From Anaerolineae bacterium (GTDB lineage Bacteria; Chloroflexota; Anaerolineae; Aggregatilineales; Phototrophicaceae), in contig JAHDWN010000006.1 in assembly GCA_023382675.1 (NCBI GenBank), positions 62,001 to 126,000 of the forward strand: DNA of 64,000 nucleotides, given 5' to 3'. This document shows, one piece after another, positions 46,276-55,384 of this stretch (position 1 is the stretch's first letter; each line of letters starts with the position of its first letter). The position numbers and the translations under genes were made by a program. Under the pieces are notes generated by a model. The model ran no database searches and had not been told where the DNA came from. It saw only the letters and a program-made list of their open reading frames with translations.

Positions 46276-46902
46276 ATGGCAGCGGAGGCTAGCTACCGGC
46301 GTCCGGCTGCGACCTTTCGCACGGAGCAGATCGTCGCCCGCTCGCGCTTCATCGCCACGATCACGCCGGTCGAAACGGTCGAGCAGGCCAGAGCTTTTCT
46401 AGCGAGCGTTCAGAGCGAAATGCCGGACGCGAATCATCACGTCTATGCCTACGTCGTTGGTCATGGCAGCAGTGTCATTGAAGGCATGAGCGACGCCGGT
46501 GAGCCGTCGGGGTCTGCCGGGCCGCCGGTGATGGCGGTGCTGCGCGGCAGCAAGCTCGGTGACACGCTGATCGTCGTCACACGCTATTTCGGCGGCACGA
46601 AACTCGGTGTCGGCGGTCTGGTGCGGGCCTATTCAGACGCTGCGCGCGCCGCGCTGGCGGGCGTGACGACCGAAGAGCGCATCCCGCGTGTTCGCCTCAC
46701 TGTCGAGGCCCCGTATGCACTGTATGAGCGTATCGTGCGCCTCGTGCAAGCACAGGCGGGCGACATCGAGGCGACGGACTTTACAACGGATGTCCATCTG
46801 ACGCTCGTGCTCCCTCTGCGTAACTTCGATTTATTTCAAAGTGAATTACGAGAATTGAGCGCTGGTCGCGTACAAGCGGTCGTGCTTTCTAACGATGCCT
46901 GA
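46276..46902 (+). CDS. YigZ/IMPACT family protein
   Basis: 208 residues. N-terminal UPF0029 domain: RSRFIATITPVETVEQARAF, NHHVYAYVVG, SDAGEPSGSAGPPVM and VVTRYFGGTKLGVGGLVRAYS are the family signature. The C-terminal half (about 135-205) is the DUF1949 ferredoxin-like domain. Relatives of eukaryotic IMPACT with a suspected translation-related role in bacteria. The ATG directly follows the ATPase stop, so the two are co-translated. Ends 5 nt from the convergent LCP gene. Confidence 0.93.
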   Translation: MAAEASYRRPAATFRTEQIVARSRFIATITPVETVEQARAFLASVQSEMPDANHHVYAYVVGHGSSVIEGMSDAGEPSGSAGPPVMAVLRGSKLGDTLIVVTRYFGGTKLGVGGLVRAYSDAARAALAGVTTEERIPRVRLTVEAPYALYERIVRLVQAQAGDIEATDFTTDVHLTLVLPLRNFDLFQSELRELSAGRVQAVVLSNDA

Positions 46903-46907
46903 CCGCT

Positions 46908-48248
46908 CTACTCACTCCCGTCGCCATCAGCAACGACCTCTACTGGCAGCGCGACGTTGTAGGTGCACGCATAATAGCTACCGCCGAGCGTAACGCGGAA
47001 ATCGACCCACCGCGCCGCGTCCGGCTCGATGCTGACTGCCCCATCGTCAACCCGCAGCACGCGCTGCAATACCCCCAGACTGCTGCCCTTCGCCTGGCCG
47101 GAGAAATCCACCAGCGTAGTTGAATCTTGATATGGCACGGACTCTTCGGCAATGCTGACGGCGAAGCCTTCCCAGGCCAGCCGGTCAGCGGCGACGCGCG
47201 CCAGATCGCTGAACCCACTGGCATTGACGATCTCGATCCGTGGATGCTCGCGGGCGACCTGGAGCGAAGTTGGCGGTGTCAGGAACATCTGCATCAGAGC
47301 GGCGACGGCATCCGGCTGTGGCACCTGGACACTTGCGCCGTTCGGGGCGCTCCACGAGCGCACTTCGATATTCGGCCTGAATGTGTAGGACGAAATCTGA
47401 TCCGCGTGGAGTGTCAGCGCCAACGGAATCATCCTGGTGATGTCCTGGAGCGTGACATCCGTTGCCACGATCTCGGGGATCTGCGTCCAGATGTCGCGGT
47501 ATTGATCGAGCAGCCCAAGCTGGCGTATGCGGCTGAGCATTGCCCGCAAGATGACCTGGTGTCGCCGCCCACGATCAAAATCGCTGCTGGTGCGCCGGCT
47601 GCGCGCATACCAGAGCGCCAGGTCGCCATTGAGTTCGTGTACGCCAATCGGCAGCGTGTACAGCGCCCAGTTCTCCTCGATCTGTGGGTCGAGGCCCGGC
47701 TCGCGCAGCCGCCAATCCTGAATCGCGCAGTCCACGGCGATTTCCACGCCGCCCAGGTCGTCGATCAGACGCCGGAAACCATTGAAGTCCACGCGCGCGT
47801 AGCGGTTGATGGTAATCCCCAGGTTGTAGGTGATCGTCTCAGCCAGCAGTGCCGCGCCGCCGCCTGCCTCTGCTTGCTCACCAAAAGCAAACGCTGTGTT
47901 GATGCGCTGCATATCGTGGCCGGGAATGTAGGCATAGAAATCGCGCGGAATCGAGAGCAGCGCCGCCGTACCCGTCGTGTAATTGATCGAGACGATCACG
48001 ATCACGTCCGTGCGACCGCTGTTGCGCGGATTGTCGGTGTCGCTGCCCAGCAGCATGATATTGCTGATGTCGTATGTGCCAGTGCCGATCAGCGGCATCG
48101 GCGCAGGAATGCCATCCGGCGTGGGCGTCACCTCCTGGGCTTGTGCGACTCCTGAGAATATTACAATTATTACAAATGTGAAGAGGACATCGAGAATGTG
48201 TTGGCCCGTCCGAAGGTTCACGATCAGCTTCCTTGAGTCGTTGTGCAA
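46908..48248 (-). CDS. LytR-CpsA-Psr (LCP) family protein
   Basis: 446 residues. An N-terminal membrane anchor or signal (about 18-38), then the LCP domain (about 58-280): ISNIMLLGSDTDNPRNSGRT, DVIVIVSINYTTG, SIPRDFYAYIPG, INTAFAFG, VDFNGFRRLIDDLGGVEI, ALWYARSRRTSSDFDRGRR with the catalytic Arg cluster. A LytR_C domain (about 335-440) follows. LCP enzymes attach anionic polymers or glycans to peptidoglycan. The chosen start gives a normal signal-anchor. Confidence 0.93.
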   Translation of the reverse strand: MHNDSRKLIVNLRTGQHILDVLFTFVIIVIFSGVAQAQEVTPTPDGIPAPMPLIGTGTYDISNIMLLGSDTDNPRNSGRTDVIVIVSINYTTGTAALLSIPRDFYAYIPGHDMQRINTAFAFGEQAEAGGGAALLAETITYNLGITINRYARVDFNGFRRLIDDLGGVEIAVDCAIQDWRLREPGLDPQIEENWALYTLPIGVHELNGDLALWYARSRRTSSDFDRGRRHQVILRAMLSRIRQLGLLDQYRDIWTQIPEIVATDVTLQDITRMIPLALTLHADQISSYTFRPNIEVRSWSAPNGASVQVPQPDAVAALMQMFLTPPTSLQVAREHPRIEIVNASGFSDLARVAADRLAWEGFAVSIAEESVPYQDSTTLVDFSGQAKGSSLGVLQRVLRVDDGAVSIEPDAARWVDFRVTLGGSYYACTYNVALPVEVVADGDGSE

Positions 48249-48311
48249 TGATCACTTCGATTATGCAGCCAGACTCGCGCGCGTTTAGTGAGCGCCGTTT
48301 GAGCGGAGGCA

Positions 48312-48348
48312 AACAAAAAGGCAGCCGTCATCTTCGTTGGCTGCCTTT
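48312..48348 (-). terminator. Rho-independent terminator after the large SH3 protein gene
   Basis: Stem AAAGGCAGCC / GGCTGCCTTT (48317-48326 with 48339-48348), 12-nt loop, U-rich on the minus strand. Separates the SH3 gene from the LCP gene downstream. Confidence 0.85.
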
Positions 48349-48369
48349 GATAAGTTGAATGAGCGGAGC

Positions 48370-49836
48370 TTAGCCGACGACCGGGATCAGGTTCGGGTCA
48401 CCGCGCACGACAACCTGCGACGCCAGCACCCAGCCGAAGCCGGCGGCCGAATTGACCTGTACCCAATTGCCATCCGCCGTGCGGGCTACCACTGGCAGTT
48501 CGCCTGGGCCATTGACAAAGGCCACCGCGCCATAGTTGACGCCCGGCGCTGCATACAGCGTCAGCGACGTGCTAAAGATTGCGACCGGTGTTTGCACGGT
48601 TGTCAGCGTCACCGCCGCATTCACGTCGATGAACGGCACGTTATCGATAGCGCCACGGAACAGCGTGAATTCGTTGTTCACCCAGCCGGTGCCAAATGTG
48701 CCGCGCACGTAGAGCCACACACCATCGCGTGCTCTGCCTAATACGTCGAGCTGCGTGCCGCCCCTGACAGTAGCCACGCTGGCATATTGCGACCCTGGGC
48801 CGCCCCGGATATTGAGATAGCTGGTGTTGACAATCACGTGTGGCATTTCCAACTGCGGGAAGATGACCGAAGCCGGGCCGCCGCCACCCTGGCCGTCAAC
48901 GAACGGCGCTGCCGGTGGGTTTGCGGCTGCTTCAGCCGCCAGATTGTCCGAGGTCGTTCCCGTGCGGGTTTGCACGCTGTTGAATGGTAGCCAGCCGACA
49001 ATGCCATCGCCGGTTTCGACCTTGACGAGCTGGCTGTTGGCCGAGATGTCAAGCAGGAAAACTTCCTGGTTGCGCGTCAGCACCGGCAGGCCGATGCCTT
49101 CATTTGAGACCGGATCAGCGGTCATGCCAACTGCGTCCGCAACCACCTGGAGCACGGTGCGATAACGTGCCGACAGGCGGAGTACGAGCTTGGGCGCCTC
49201 AATCCAGCCGGTACCGGTGCCGGGCATATCGATCTGCAGCCATTCGACACCGCGCGAGTCGACACTACGGCCAACGATGGAATAATCGTTCACGCCCGTG
49301 GGATCGACACTCACGATGGCAATCGGCGCCGAGTTGTCTCGGGGTTCGTAGCGCAGATTAACGAACTCAACGTTGATCTGCGCTCTGAAGCGCTCAACGG
49401 TCGAGGTCGCAGCAGCCGTCGTCGGGCCGCCTCCCTGACCGGCATCCAACCCGATGCTCAACGTTGGCACGGTCACAGGAGCGAACAGGACAGCGCCGAC
49501 TGCATTGACGTTGATCGTCGGCACAACCGAGAAGTTGCCTCGCGGCACTGTGTAATCGACGTTTACCCAGCCCACGCCGACAGGCGTCGAAATCAAATAC
49601 CAGACGCCATCGCTGCCAACGGCCAGCACCGGAAGTTCGCTGCCGCCGACGACTGTCACCAGCGTCGTGTATTGCACGCCGGGGCCAGTACGAACGTTCA
49701 GAAAACTGGTGTTAGCGATCAACAGCGGTACAGTGTACTGGGGTTGCGCGAGCGCAGTCTGGAACGACATGGGCAGCGCCAACAGCAGGGCCAGTAAAAC
49801 TGCAAGTGCCCACCGTTTGCCAGAGAATAACTTCAT
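48370..49836 (-). CDS. Secreted multi-SH3b-domain protein
   Basis: 488 residues. Signal peptide MKLFSGKRWALAVLLALLLA. At least three clear SH3b units: ANTSFLNVRTGPGVQYTTLV (about 41-105), NTSYLNIRGGPGSQYASVAT (about 340-400) and SLTLYAAPGVNYGAVAFV (about 425-480), with a less typical unit in between (about 155-235, VNLRYEPRDNSAPIAIV). Gly- and Ala-rich linkers contain GGGP repeats. Predicted wall-binding surface protein. Strong ribosome-binding site GAGGAGGT before the start. The 265-nt gap to the L,D-transpeptidase gene shows no other gene. Confidence 0.9.
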   Translation of the reverse strand: MKLFSGKRWALAVLLALLLALPMSFQTALAQPQYTVPLLIANTSFLNVRTGPGVQYTTLVTVVGGSELPVLAVGSDGVWYLISTPVGVGWVNVDYTVPRGNFSVVPTINVNAVGAVLFAPVTVPTLSIGLDAGQGGGPTTAAATSTVERFRAQINVEFVNLRYEPRDNSAPIAIVSVDPTGVNDYSIVGRSVDSRGVEWLQIDMPGTGTGWIEAPKLVLRLSARYRTVLQVVADAVGMTADPVSNEGIGLPVLTRNQEVFLLDISANSQLVKVETGDGIVGWLPFNSVQTRTGTTSDNLAAEAAANPPAAPFVDGQGGGGPASVIFPQLEMPHVIVNTSYLNIRGGPGSQYASVATVRGGTQLDVLGRARDGVWLYVRGTFGTGWVNNEFTLFRGAIDNVPFIDVNAAVTLTTVQTPVAIFSTSLTLYAAPGVNYGAVAFVNGPGELPVVARTADGNWVQVNSAAGFGWVLASQVVVRGDPNLIPVVG

Positions 49837-50100
49837 GCGAACCTCCTCACGAGCAGTATCGCAGCACGATGGTTAGTTTGCGAAAAAACGAAAACGTATC
49901 AATTCAGAGTATAAAGCCTATCTGAGTCTGCGGCAATTAATCTGTTCTCCCACCTGATCAATCCCATGACAATCTATATACGGCCTAACGTTGAGAAGCC
50001 GCCGTTTTCGCGTAGGCTGCTCGCAGTTGAAACGATTCTGGCAACGATGATATGCTGCAATTGAAGTTTTCACGCTGGATTTTTCAGGGGAATTACCGTG

Positions 50101-51147
50101 ATGTTCGCTCGACACCTTCTGACCTACGGTCTGATGATCTGCCTGCTCTTGATTCCCGCTGCTGCTCATGCCGACGATCACTGCCCGGACTCAACCTGCG
50201 AAGGTGCGTCGTACGGCATTGCGGCAGAGCTGATTGCCGCCTATCCCAGCCCGGCAGTCACGCCGATGCTGCCGAACGAGCCGCTGCTTTACGACCGCGT
50301 CTACCGGCGCATCGAAGGCCCCATTGAGATTTTCGACGCACCGGGCGGCCAGGCCAGCGCGGCCATGGACCGGGGGTTCAACTTCTTCACCGTCAGTGCC
50401 ATTGAGGGCGACTGGGCGATGATCAACGATGGACAATGGGTACGCAGCGCTGTGCTTACCGAAGCCAGTATCTCGCGCTTTGCCGGCGTCCGTCTCTCTG
50501 GAGAGCCGCTGCCATATCCGTTCGCCTGGCTGCTCGTTCACACCCGCGCCAGCCAGACGCCTGGCGTCGAGCCGCTGACCAGCGATCCGCTCTACCTGCG
50601 CTACCAGTTGGTCAACATCTACGACTCGGTCGAGATCGATGGCTGGATCTGGTATCAGGTCGGCGTCGATCAATGGATTATTCAAACGCAGTTAGCGCAA
50701 TTCCTGCCGGTCGAGCGTCCCGCCGAAATCGATACCGAACGTTGGGTCAGTGTCGATCTCTACGAACAGGTGATGATCGCCTACGAAGGCGACACGCCGG
50801 TCTACACGTCATTGGTCTCGTCTGGTCTGCGTGATTGGCCGACGAATGAAGGCCTGTTTCACGTCTACGTCCGCTATCCACGCACGCTGATGAGCGGCGC
50901 GGAGGGCAAACCGGACTTCTACTTCCTGGAAGAAGTGCCCTGGACGATGTACTTTGATGGCGACATCGCCCTGCACGGCGCGTACTGGCACGATGGCTTT
51001 GGCTACCGCCGCAGCCACGGCTGCGTCAACCTCTCGATCACAGATGCCGCCTGGCTCTACGATTGGGCGTCGCCTGAGTTCGATTTCAGCGTCGATAACG
51101 ACCTTGGCCCGGCTGTCTATGTCTATAGCAGCGGCGCGTATCGTTAG
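50101..51147 (+). CDS. Secreted L,D-transpeptidase (YkuD family)
   Basis: 348 residues. Signal peptide MFARHLLTYGLMICLLLIPA ending AHA-D. An N-terminal SH3-like region (about 60-200) precedes the YkuD domain (about 215-345): VYTSLVSSGLRDWPTNEGLF, then MYFDGDIALHGAYWHDGFG, and the catalytic SHGCVN (Cys about 307). Cross-links peptidoglycan by 3-3 bonds or anchors proteins to it. The ATG at 50101 directly follows a GTG; the ATG is preferred. Confidence 0.93.
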   Translation: MFARHLLTYGLMICLLLIPAAAHADDHCPDSTCEGASYGIAAELIAAYPSPAVTPMLPNEPLLYDRVYRRIEGPIEIFDAPGGQASAAMDRGFNFFTVSAIEGDWAMINDGQWVRSAVLTEASISRFAGVRLSGEPLPYPFAWLLVHTRASQTPGVEPLTSDPLYLRYQLVNIYDSVEIDGWIWYQVGVDQWIIQTQLAQFLPVERPAEIDTERWVSVDLYEQVMIAYEGDTPVYTSLVSSGLRDWPTNEGLFHVYVRYPRTLMSGAEGKPDFYFLEEVPWTMYFDGDIALHGAYWHDGFGYRRSHGCVNLSITDAAWLYDWASPEFDFSVDNDLGPAVYVYSSGAYR

Positions 51148-51177
51148 GAAATCCGCCGTACACCTACAATCCACGAC

Positions 51178-51217
51178 ATCACAGCCGCTGATGGATTTAG
51201 ACTCCGGCGGCTGTGAT
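51178..51217 (+). terminator. Terminator-like hairpin after the L,D-transpeptidase gene
   Basis: 11-bp perfect stem ATCACAGCCGC / GCGGCTGTGAT with an 18-nt loop, 31 nt past the stop. The U-run is short. Confidence 0.55.
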
Positions 51218-51336
51218 TGCTCACACACAAGAACCTGACCCGAAAGCCAAACGCCACCCGCCATTGCTTACCCCATGCCTGCGCGCTATCATGAACCGAC
51301 TGGATTCGGATCTGTCCTGATACGGCAACAACCACA

Positions 51337-52746
51337 GTGACAAACAGCAGCACCCGTGACCGCAACGCCCAAAGCGTGCGCAGCCTGTCCACACGTCTCC
51401 GCAGCCACATGGCGCTCTACGGCTATTTGCCAGCCGATGCCCCGATGCTCGAACGAGCCGAGCTATTCCTGTCTCGCGCTGGCGACCAAATCCTGCATCG
51501 GCTCTTTACGTTCGAACGCTACGGCATTCAACTGGCGCTGCGCCCGGAGTTCACGACGCCGGCGCTGCATCGCTACATGCAGGCGGCTGACCAGGGGCAT
51601 GTCGCCCGCTGGCAGTTCAGCGGCACAATCTTCGAGGACGATCCCGCCTCCAACCGAATCGATTATGAGCGGCTGAGTATCGGCGCTGAATTGATCGGCC
51701 TGGGCACGGATGCCGAGGCCCGGCTCGGCGCAGACGCGGAGATCATCGCTATGGCGACGCACGGTGCGCGCGCCGCCGGCGTGGACAGCGTGCGCGTGGT
51801 CATCGGCGATGTGCAGTTGACGCGCAAGCTGATCGCGTCGTTCGAACTCGATCCGCGCACGCAGAACTTCCTCCTGCGCCACGTCTATGCGTTGGGCGAT
51901 CCGGCTCTCGGCAAGAACTATGTCCTTGACCAATACGACGCCTTCCTGATTGCGGATGGCACACTCGTCAATGCCAGCGATGCGGTGAATCCCGCCGCTA
52001 ACAGCCAGATTCAGGATATCCTCAATTCGCTCCTGGATGCGACCGAACGCGGTATGACCATGGGTGGACGCAGCCAGGAGGATATTTCCCGCCGCTTGCT
52101 GCGCAAATATCGCTATGCAGCGCAGCGCGACCAGATCGTCCACGTGCTGGATGTCCTGGCAGAGTGGATACAGATGGGCGGCCCATATTCTCAAGCGCTG
52201 GCAGCCATACGCAGCTTCACGCCGCTCATTGAACGCGGCAGCGATCAAATCAAGGCCATGGCTGCGCTGGTCGATACGCTGGAGTGTTACGATGTGGATG
52301 CACAGGCCATCGAGATCCAACCGGGGCTGATCCGCGATTGGGATTACTACACGGGCATTGTCTTCGAGCTTTACGCTGGCGCTGCACGTCATATCGCTGG
52401 CGGCGGGCGCTACGATGAACTGGCGCGCTTGATCGGCTCGGATCGCGAAATTCCGGCGGTCGGCTTTGTCTACTACGTCGATGCATTGCAGCGTGCAATC
52501 TCAGGCGTGGGCGACGAAGGTGTGCGCGTCTTCACGCTGTGCAGCGCGCAGATCAACACTGCCGAGGCTGTGCGTTGGGCACAGACGCTGCGCGAGCGCG
52601 AGGTTGCTGTCCGCCTGCTGCCGTCCGCTGCCGTCGCGTGCGATTTGACCCTCACGCCCGGCGGCGCTTTGCGTTATGACGGCACCGACTACGCGCCGGA
52701 ACAGGCCGACATGCTGGCGGCTGCCCTGAAGCGAGTTTCACAATGA
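51337..52746 (+). CDS. hisZ: ATP phosphoribosyltransferase regulatory subunit HisZ
   Basis: 469 residues, longer than typical HisZ. Resembles the catalytic core of histidyl-tRNA synthetase without tRNA-charging ability: LRPEFTTPALHRYM, WQFSGTIFEDDPASNRIDYE, ERLSIGAELIGLGTDAEA, LIRDWDYYTGIVFELYA and GGGRYDELARLIGSDREIPA. HisZ activates and gives histidine feedback to HisG. The start is a GTG; an ATG 24 codons later (51409) would still keep the core. The stop overlaps the hisG start by 4 nt (ATGA), so the pair is translationally coupled. Confidence 0.9.
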   Translation: MTNSSTRDRNAQSVRSLSTRLRSHMALYGYLPADAPMLERAELFLSRAGDQILHRLFTFERYGIQLALRPEFTTPALHRYMQAADQGHVARWQFSGTIFEDDPASNRIDYERLSIGAELIGLGTDAEARLGADAEIIAMATHGARAAGVDSVRVVIGDVQLTRKLIASFELDPRTQNFLLRHVYALGDPALGKNYVLDQYDAFLIADGTLVNASDAVNPAANSQIQDILNSLLDATERGMTMGGRSQEDISRRLLRKYRYAAQRDQIVHVLDVLAEWIQMGGPYSQALAAIRSFTPLIERGSDQIKAMAALVDTLECYDVDAQAIEIQPGLIRDWDYYTGIVFELYAGAARHIAGGGRYDELARLIGSDREIPAVGFVYYVDALQRAISGVGDEGVRVFTLCSAQINTAEAVRWAQTLREREVAVRLLPSAAVACDLTLTPGGALRYDGTDYAPEQADMLAAALKRVSQ

Positions 52747-53762
52747 ACGAAACTGTCACTCTGGCGCTGCCCAGCAAGGGCGCGATTTCCGAACCGACGC
52801 TTAGTTTCTTGCGTGACTGTGGTCTGCGCGTCGAAAAGCCTAATCCGCGCCAGTACACCGGCGCGGTGCCCGCCGTACCGCGGCTCGATGTGTTGTTCCA
52901 GCGCGTCATCGACATCCTCTACAAAGTCGCGGATGGCACGGCGCAGCTCGGCATCACCGGTCTCGATGTCGTGCATGAGTATCCACACGACGACGTGATG
53001 GTCATTCACGAGAATCTGGGCTATGGCGAGTGCAAGCTGCTGGTGGCTGTGCCGGAATCGTGGATCGACGTAGGCAACATGGCAGATTTCGCCGATGTCG
53101 CGCTCGATTTCCGCGAATATCAGCGCCGTAACATCCGTATCGCCACGACTTACCCGCATATGACGCGCAAATTTCTGCACGCCCAGGGCATCCACCACTT
53201 CACCATTGTCAACGCCGAGGGAGCTATCGAGGCCGCGCCAACCATCGGCTATGCCGACGCCGTGGTCGATCTCACGCAGACCGGCACGACCCTGCGCGAA
53301 AATCATCTCAAGCCGATTGGTGATGGTGTCATCCTGGAGTCGCAGGCGTGCCTGATCGGCAACCGGACAGCGCTGCGTGAGCACGGCGCGGCGCTGGAAG
53401 CCGTCCGCACGATGCTCGAATATGTCGATGCGTCATTGCAGGGGAAAAATTACTCACAGGTGACGGTCAACATGCGCGCAGCGAATATCGATGACATTGC
53501 GCGCCGCCTGGCCGCCAACCCGATCACGCGCGGGCTGCAAGGCCCCACAATTGCGCCGATCTATGGAGTCAACAACGGCACGGGCGATCAATGGTTCACG
53601 ATCACCCTGATCCTGTCGAACAAATCCCTGTTACAGGGTATCAACGTCTTGCGCGAACATGGCGCGACCGATGTCGTCGTCGCGCCCGTCCGCTATCTGT
53701 TTCTCGACCGCTCGCCTACCTTCGAGCGCCTGTGCCTTGCACTCGGCGGCGAACAATCCTAG
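52743..53762 (+). CDS. hisG: ATP phosphoribosyltransferase HisG, long form
   Basis: 339 residues; first step of histidine synthesis. Catalytic core: LPSKGAISEPTLSFL, QLGITGLDVVHEY, RIATTYPHMTRKFLHAQGI, and PRPP-binding VVDLTQTGTTLREN (about 173-186). Beyond about residue 235 it carries the ACT-like HisG_C regulatory domain (YSQVTVNMRAANIDDIARRL, then GATDVVVAPVRYLF), which defines the long form. Long HisG normally works without HisZ, yet hisZ overlaps it directly upstream. Its end overlaps the convergent DUF2892 gene. Confidence 0.94.
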   Translation: MNETVTLALPSKGAISEPTLSFLRDCGLRVEKPNPRQYTGAVPAVPRLDVLFQRVIDILYKVADGTAQLGITGLDVVHEYPHDDVMVIHENLGYGECKLLVAVPESWIDVGNMADFADVALDFREYQRRNIRIATTYPHMTRKFLHAQGIHHFTIVNAEGAIEAAPTIGYADAVVDLTQTGTTLRENHLKPIGDGVILESQACLIGNRTALREHGAALEAVRTMLEYVDASLQGKNYSQVTVNMRAANIDDIARRLAANPITRGLQGPTIAPIYGVNNGTGDQWFTITLILSNKSLLQGINVLREHGATDVVVAPVRYLFLDRSPTFERLCLALGGEQS

Positions 53763-53980
53763 CTACTGAGGGCGTCCTTGCCCTGGAATGGCGCGCCGAT
53801 GATCGGTGCGATCAGGCAGAAGTTGAAGACACCGGCCAGCACCGGCAGAACACCGATCACGGCCAGGATGATGCCGCCGGTATCTTTAACGACGAGCAAG
53901 CCTATCAGAATCAGTGCGATGCCCGCGATAATGCGCACCAGACGCCCGGTCATGCTCGCCATGAACTTCGCAAATCCCAT
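53759..53980 (-). CDS. DUF2892-like small membrane protein
   Basis: 73 residues. MTGRLVRIIAGIALILIGLL followed by GGIILAVIGVLPVLAGVFNFCLIAPIIG gives two membrane helices and the YgaP-like pattern ending in a Cys near the membrane. The ATG at 53980 is chosen for GGAGG about 9 nt upstream; the frame is open 13 codons further. In YgaP this domain accompanies a rhodanese, which is missing here. Confidence 0.85.
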   Translation of the reverse strand: MGFAKFMASMTGRLVRIIAGIALILIGLLVVKDTGGIILAVIGVLPVLAGVFNFCLIAPIIGAPFQGKDALSS

Positions 53981-54112
53981 GCTGTTAAGCCTCCATGGAT
54001 ACGTAAGAGTCACGGTCATTCAACCTTTAGATAGATTCATGTCCAAAAGGTTACAACGAGTTTTTTCAGCCTTGGATAATCGAGACTCCGAAGCGAAGAG
54101 CACGATTCAGAG

Positions 54113-54253
54113 GTGGAGAATCTCAGTGTTCCTGGGCGTAAATCCTTCTGGATTGTCTTGCTCGCGATTGCGCTGCCAGTGGCGGTGATGTGCGGGTTTG
54201 CAGCAATGCTGATCTATGCCGCTCTTGCCGTTCGTGGGATACAACTCTCATAA
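54113..54253 (+). CDS. Small single-pass membrane protein (46 residues)
   Basis: A short frame with GTG start: MENLSVPGRKSFWIVLLAIA, then LPVAVMCGFAAMLIYAALAV and RGIQLS, stop TAA. A short polar N-terminus, an Arg-Lys pair, one or two hydrophobic segments and a basic end: a credible small membrane protein. GATAAT at 54075-54080 is a possible -10, and a strong hairpin follows the stop by 5 nt. The Shine-Dalgarno is poor, so translation is not certain. Confidence 0.5.
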   Translation: MENLSVPGRKSFWIVLLAIALPVAVMCGFAAMLIYAALAVRGIQLS

Positions 54254-54258
54254 ACATA

Positions 54259-54285
54259 TCAGGCGCTCGACAGATGAGCGCCTGA
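54259..54285. terminator. Bidirectional terminator hairpin
   Basis: 10-bp perfect stem TCAGGCGCTC / GAGCGCCTGA with a 7-nt loop, between the small membrane protein gene and the convergent GNAT gene. Confidence 0.75.
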
Positions 54286-54292
54286 TGCGTTT

Positions 54293-55276
54293 CTAACGAA
54301 GAGCATCGCTTCGAGGAGACAGCGGCTTGCGGTAATTGACGTATTTGACTGCGACGTGCATTCCGGCGCGCTGATACAGCCCGACAGCGTTCGTGGTGTT
54401 ATCTGCATCCACACCCAGGCCAGCGCTCGCCAGGCCACGCTGTTTGAGGATGGCGAACATATCCGTCAGCAGTGCCAGTCCCAGTCCGTGCTTGCGCCAG
54501 GGCCTGCGCACCGCCAGGTGTCTCACCCAGGCAAGATCGCCGGGCACATGGATGACACGAGATATGCAGAGGCCTGCGATCTGGTCGCCATCCCAGGCAA
54601 TGCGCCATAGAGTAGGGTCGAAGTCCCCATCGTTGACCAAGTAATGCTTCCACTCTTCGAATGCCAGCGGTGCGAAGCCCCAATGATCGGCGAAGGCTTC
54701 TTGATCCGCTTCGAAAACGGCGAAAACGTCACGTTCCGCATCCACATTGCGCAGAACCACGCCCGGCGGCAGCGGCGTCGGGTCTGGTGCGTCTTTGAGG
54801 TCGATGAGCATGCGGTAGAAATAGCGCGTCACCTCATAGCCGGACGCACGGAGCAGCGCATTTGCGCCCTCATTGGCAGCGTTGGCATAGCGCTGGATGA
54901 ATGCATCTGTCAGATTGTCCACTTCCGCAGTCATGCGCTCCACCAGCCGCGTGTCCGCAGCTTCAAGCAGGCGCTTGCCGATCCCCTGTCTGCGCTGCTG
55001 CGGCACGACGAATCCATAGCCAAAGGCGCGCTGATTTTCAGTATCGACTTCGCCGTCGCAGAAGCCGACGACTTCGCCCTCCGGTGTCACGGCCAGAAAG
55101 GCATCGTGTAGCGCATCATAGCCCGGCACTTCCAGCTCATGCCGAAATTGATCCTCGTTGACGATATGCTCATCGTTTTCCACGAGTGTGGTTTGGTGGC
55201 GCGCTTCGGTGGCGGCAGCGAGGTCTTCCCAGCGAAAGTTGCGGATTTTGATCTGCTCTGCGGTCTTCGCGATCAC
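54293..55276 (-). CDS. Tandem GNAT-family N-acetyltransferase
   Basis: 327 residues with two GNAT folds. The first (about 10-155) has GFVVPQQRRQGIGKRLLEAA, the acetyl-CoA binding A-motif. The second (about 165-320) has VRHLAVRRPWRKHGLGLALL, also an A-motif, and a closing NAVGLYQRAGMHVAVKYVNY. Double-GNAT proteins such as mycothiol synthase MshD share this design, but the substrate is unknown here. Both halves look able to bind acyl-CoA. The 108-nt gap upstream shows nothing clear. Confidence 0.88.
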   Translation of the reverse strand: MIAKTAEQIKIRNFRWEDLAAATEARHQTTLVENDEHIVNEDQFRHELEVPGYDALHDAFLAVTPEGEVVGFCDGEVDTENQRAFGYGFVVPQQRRQGIGKRLLEAADTRLVERMTAEVDNLTDAFIQRYANAANEGANALLRASGYEVTRYFYRMLIDLKDAPDPTPLPPGVVLRNVDAERDVFAVFEADQEAFADHWGFAPLAFEEWKHYLVNDGDFDPTLWRIAWDGDQIAGLCISRVIHVPGDLAWVRHLAVRRPWRKHGLGLALLTDMFAILKQRGLASAGLGVDADNTTNAVGLYQRAGMHVAVKYVNYRKPLSPRSDALR

Positions 55277-55384
55277 ACCATCATCTCCTGACTGCCCTAT
55301 CAGGTTAGCATAGTCGCCGGGTGAAAGCGTGTCAAGTGATAGCTTTGAGGCTTTTGAGGGGTCAGAAAGGATGGCGGTGTGCGA

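Noticed and set aside
47127-48155. 342-codon plus-strand frame
   Set aside because: Antisense to the LCP gene, which has all family motifs.
49918-50181. 87-codon minus-strand frame in the gap before the L,D-transpeptidase gene
   Set aside because: No ribosome-binding site, poor composition, and it overlaps the signal peptide of the L,D-transpeptidase.
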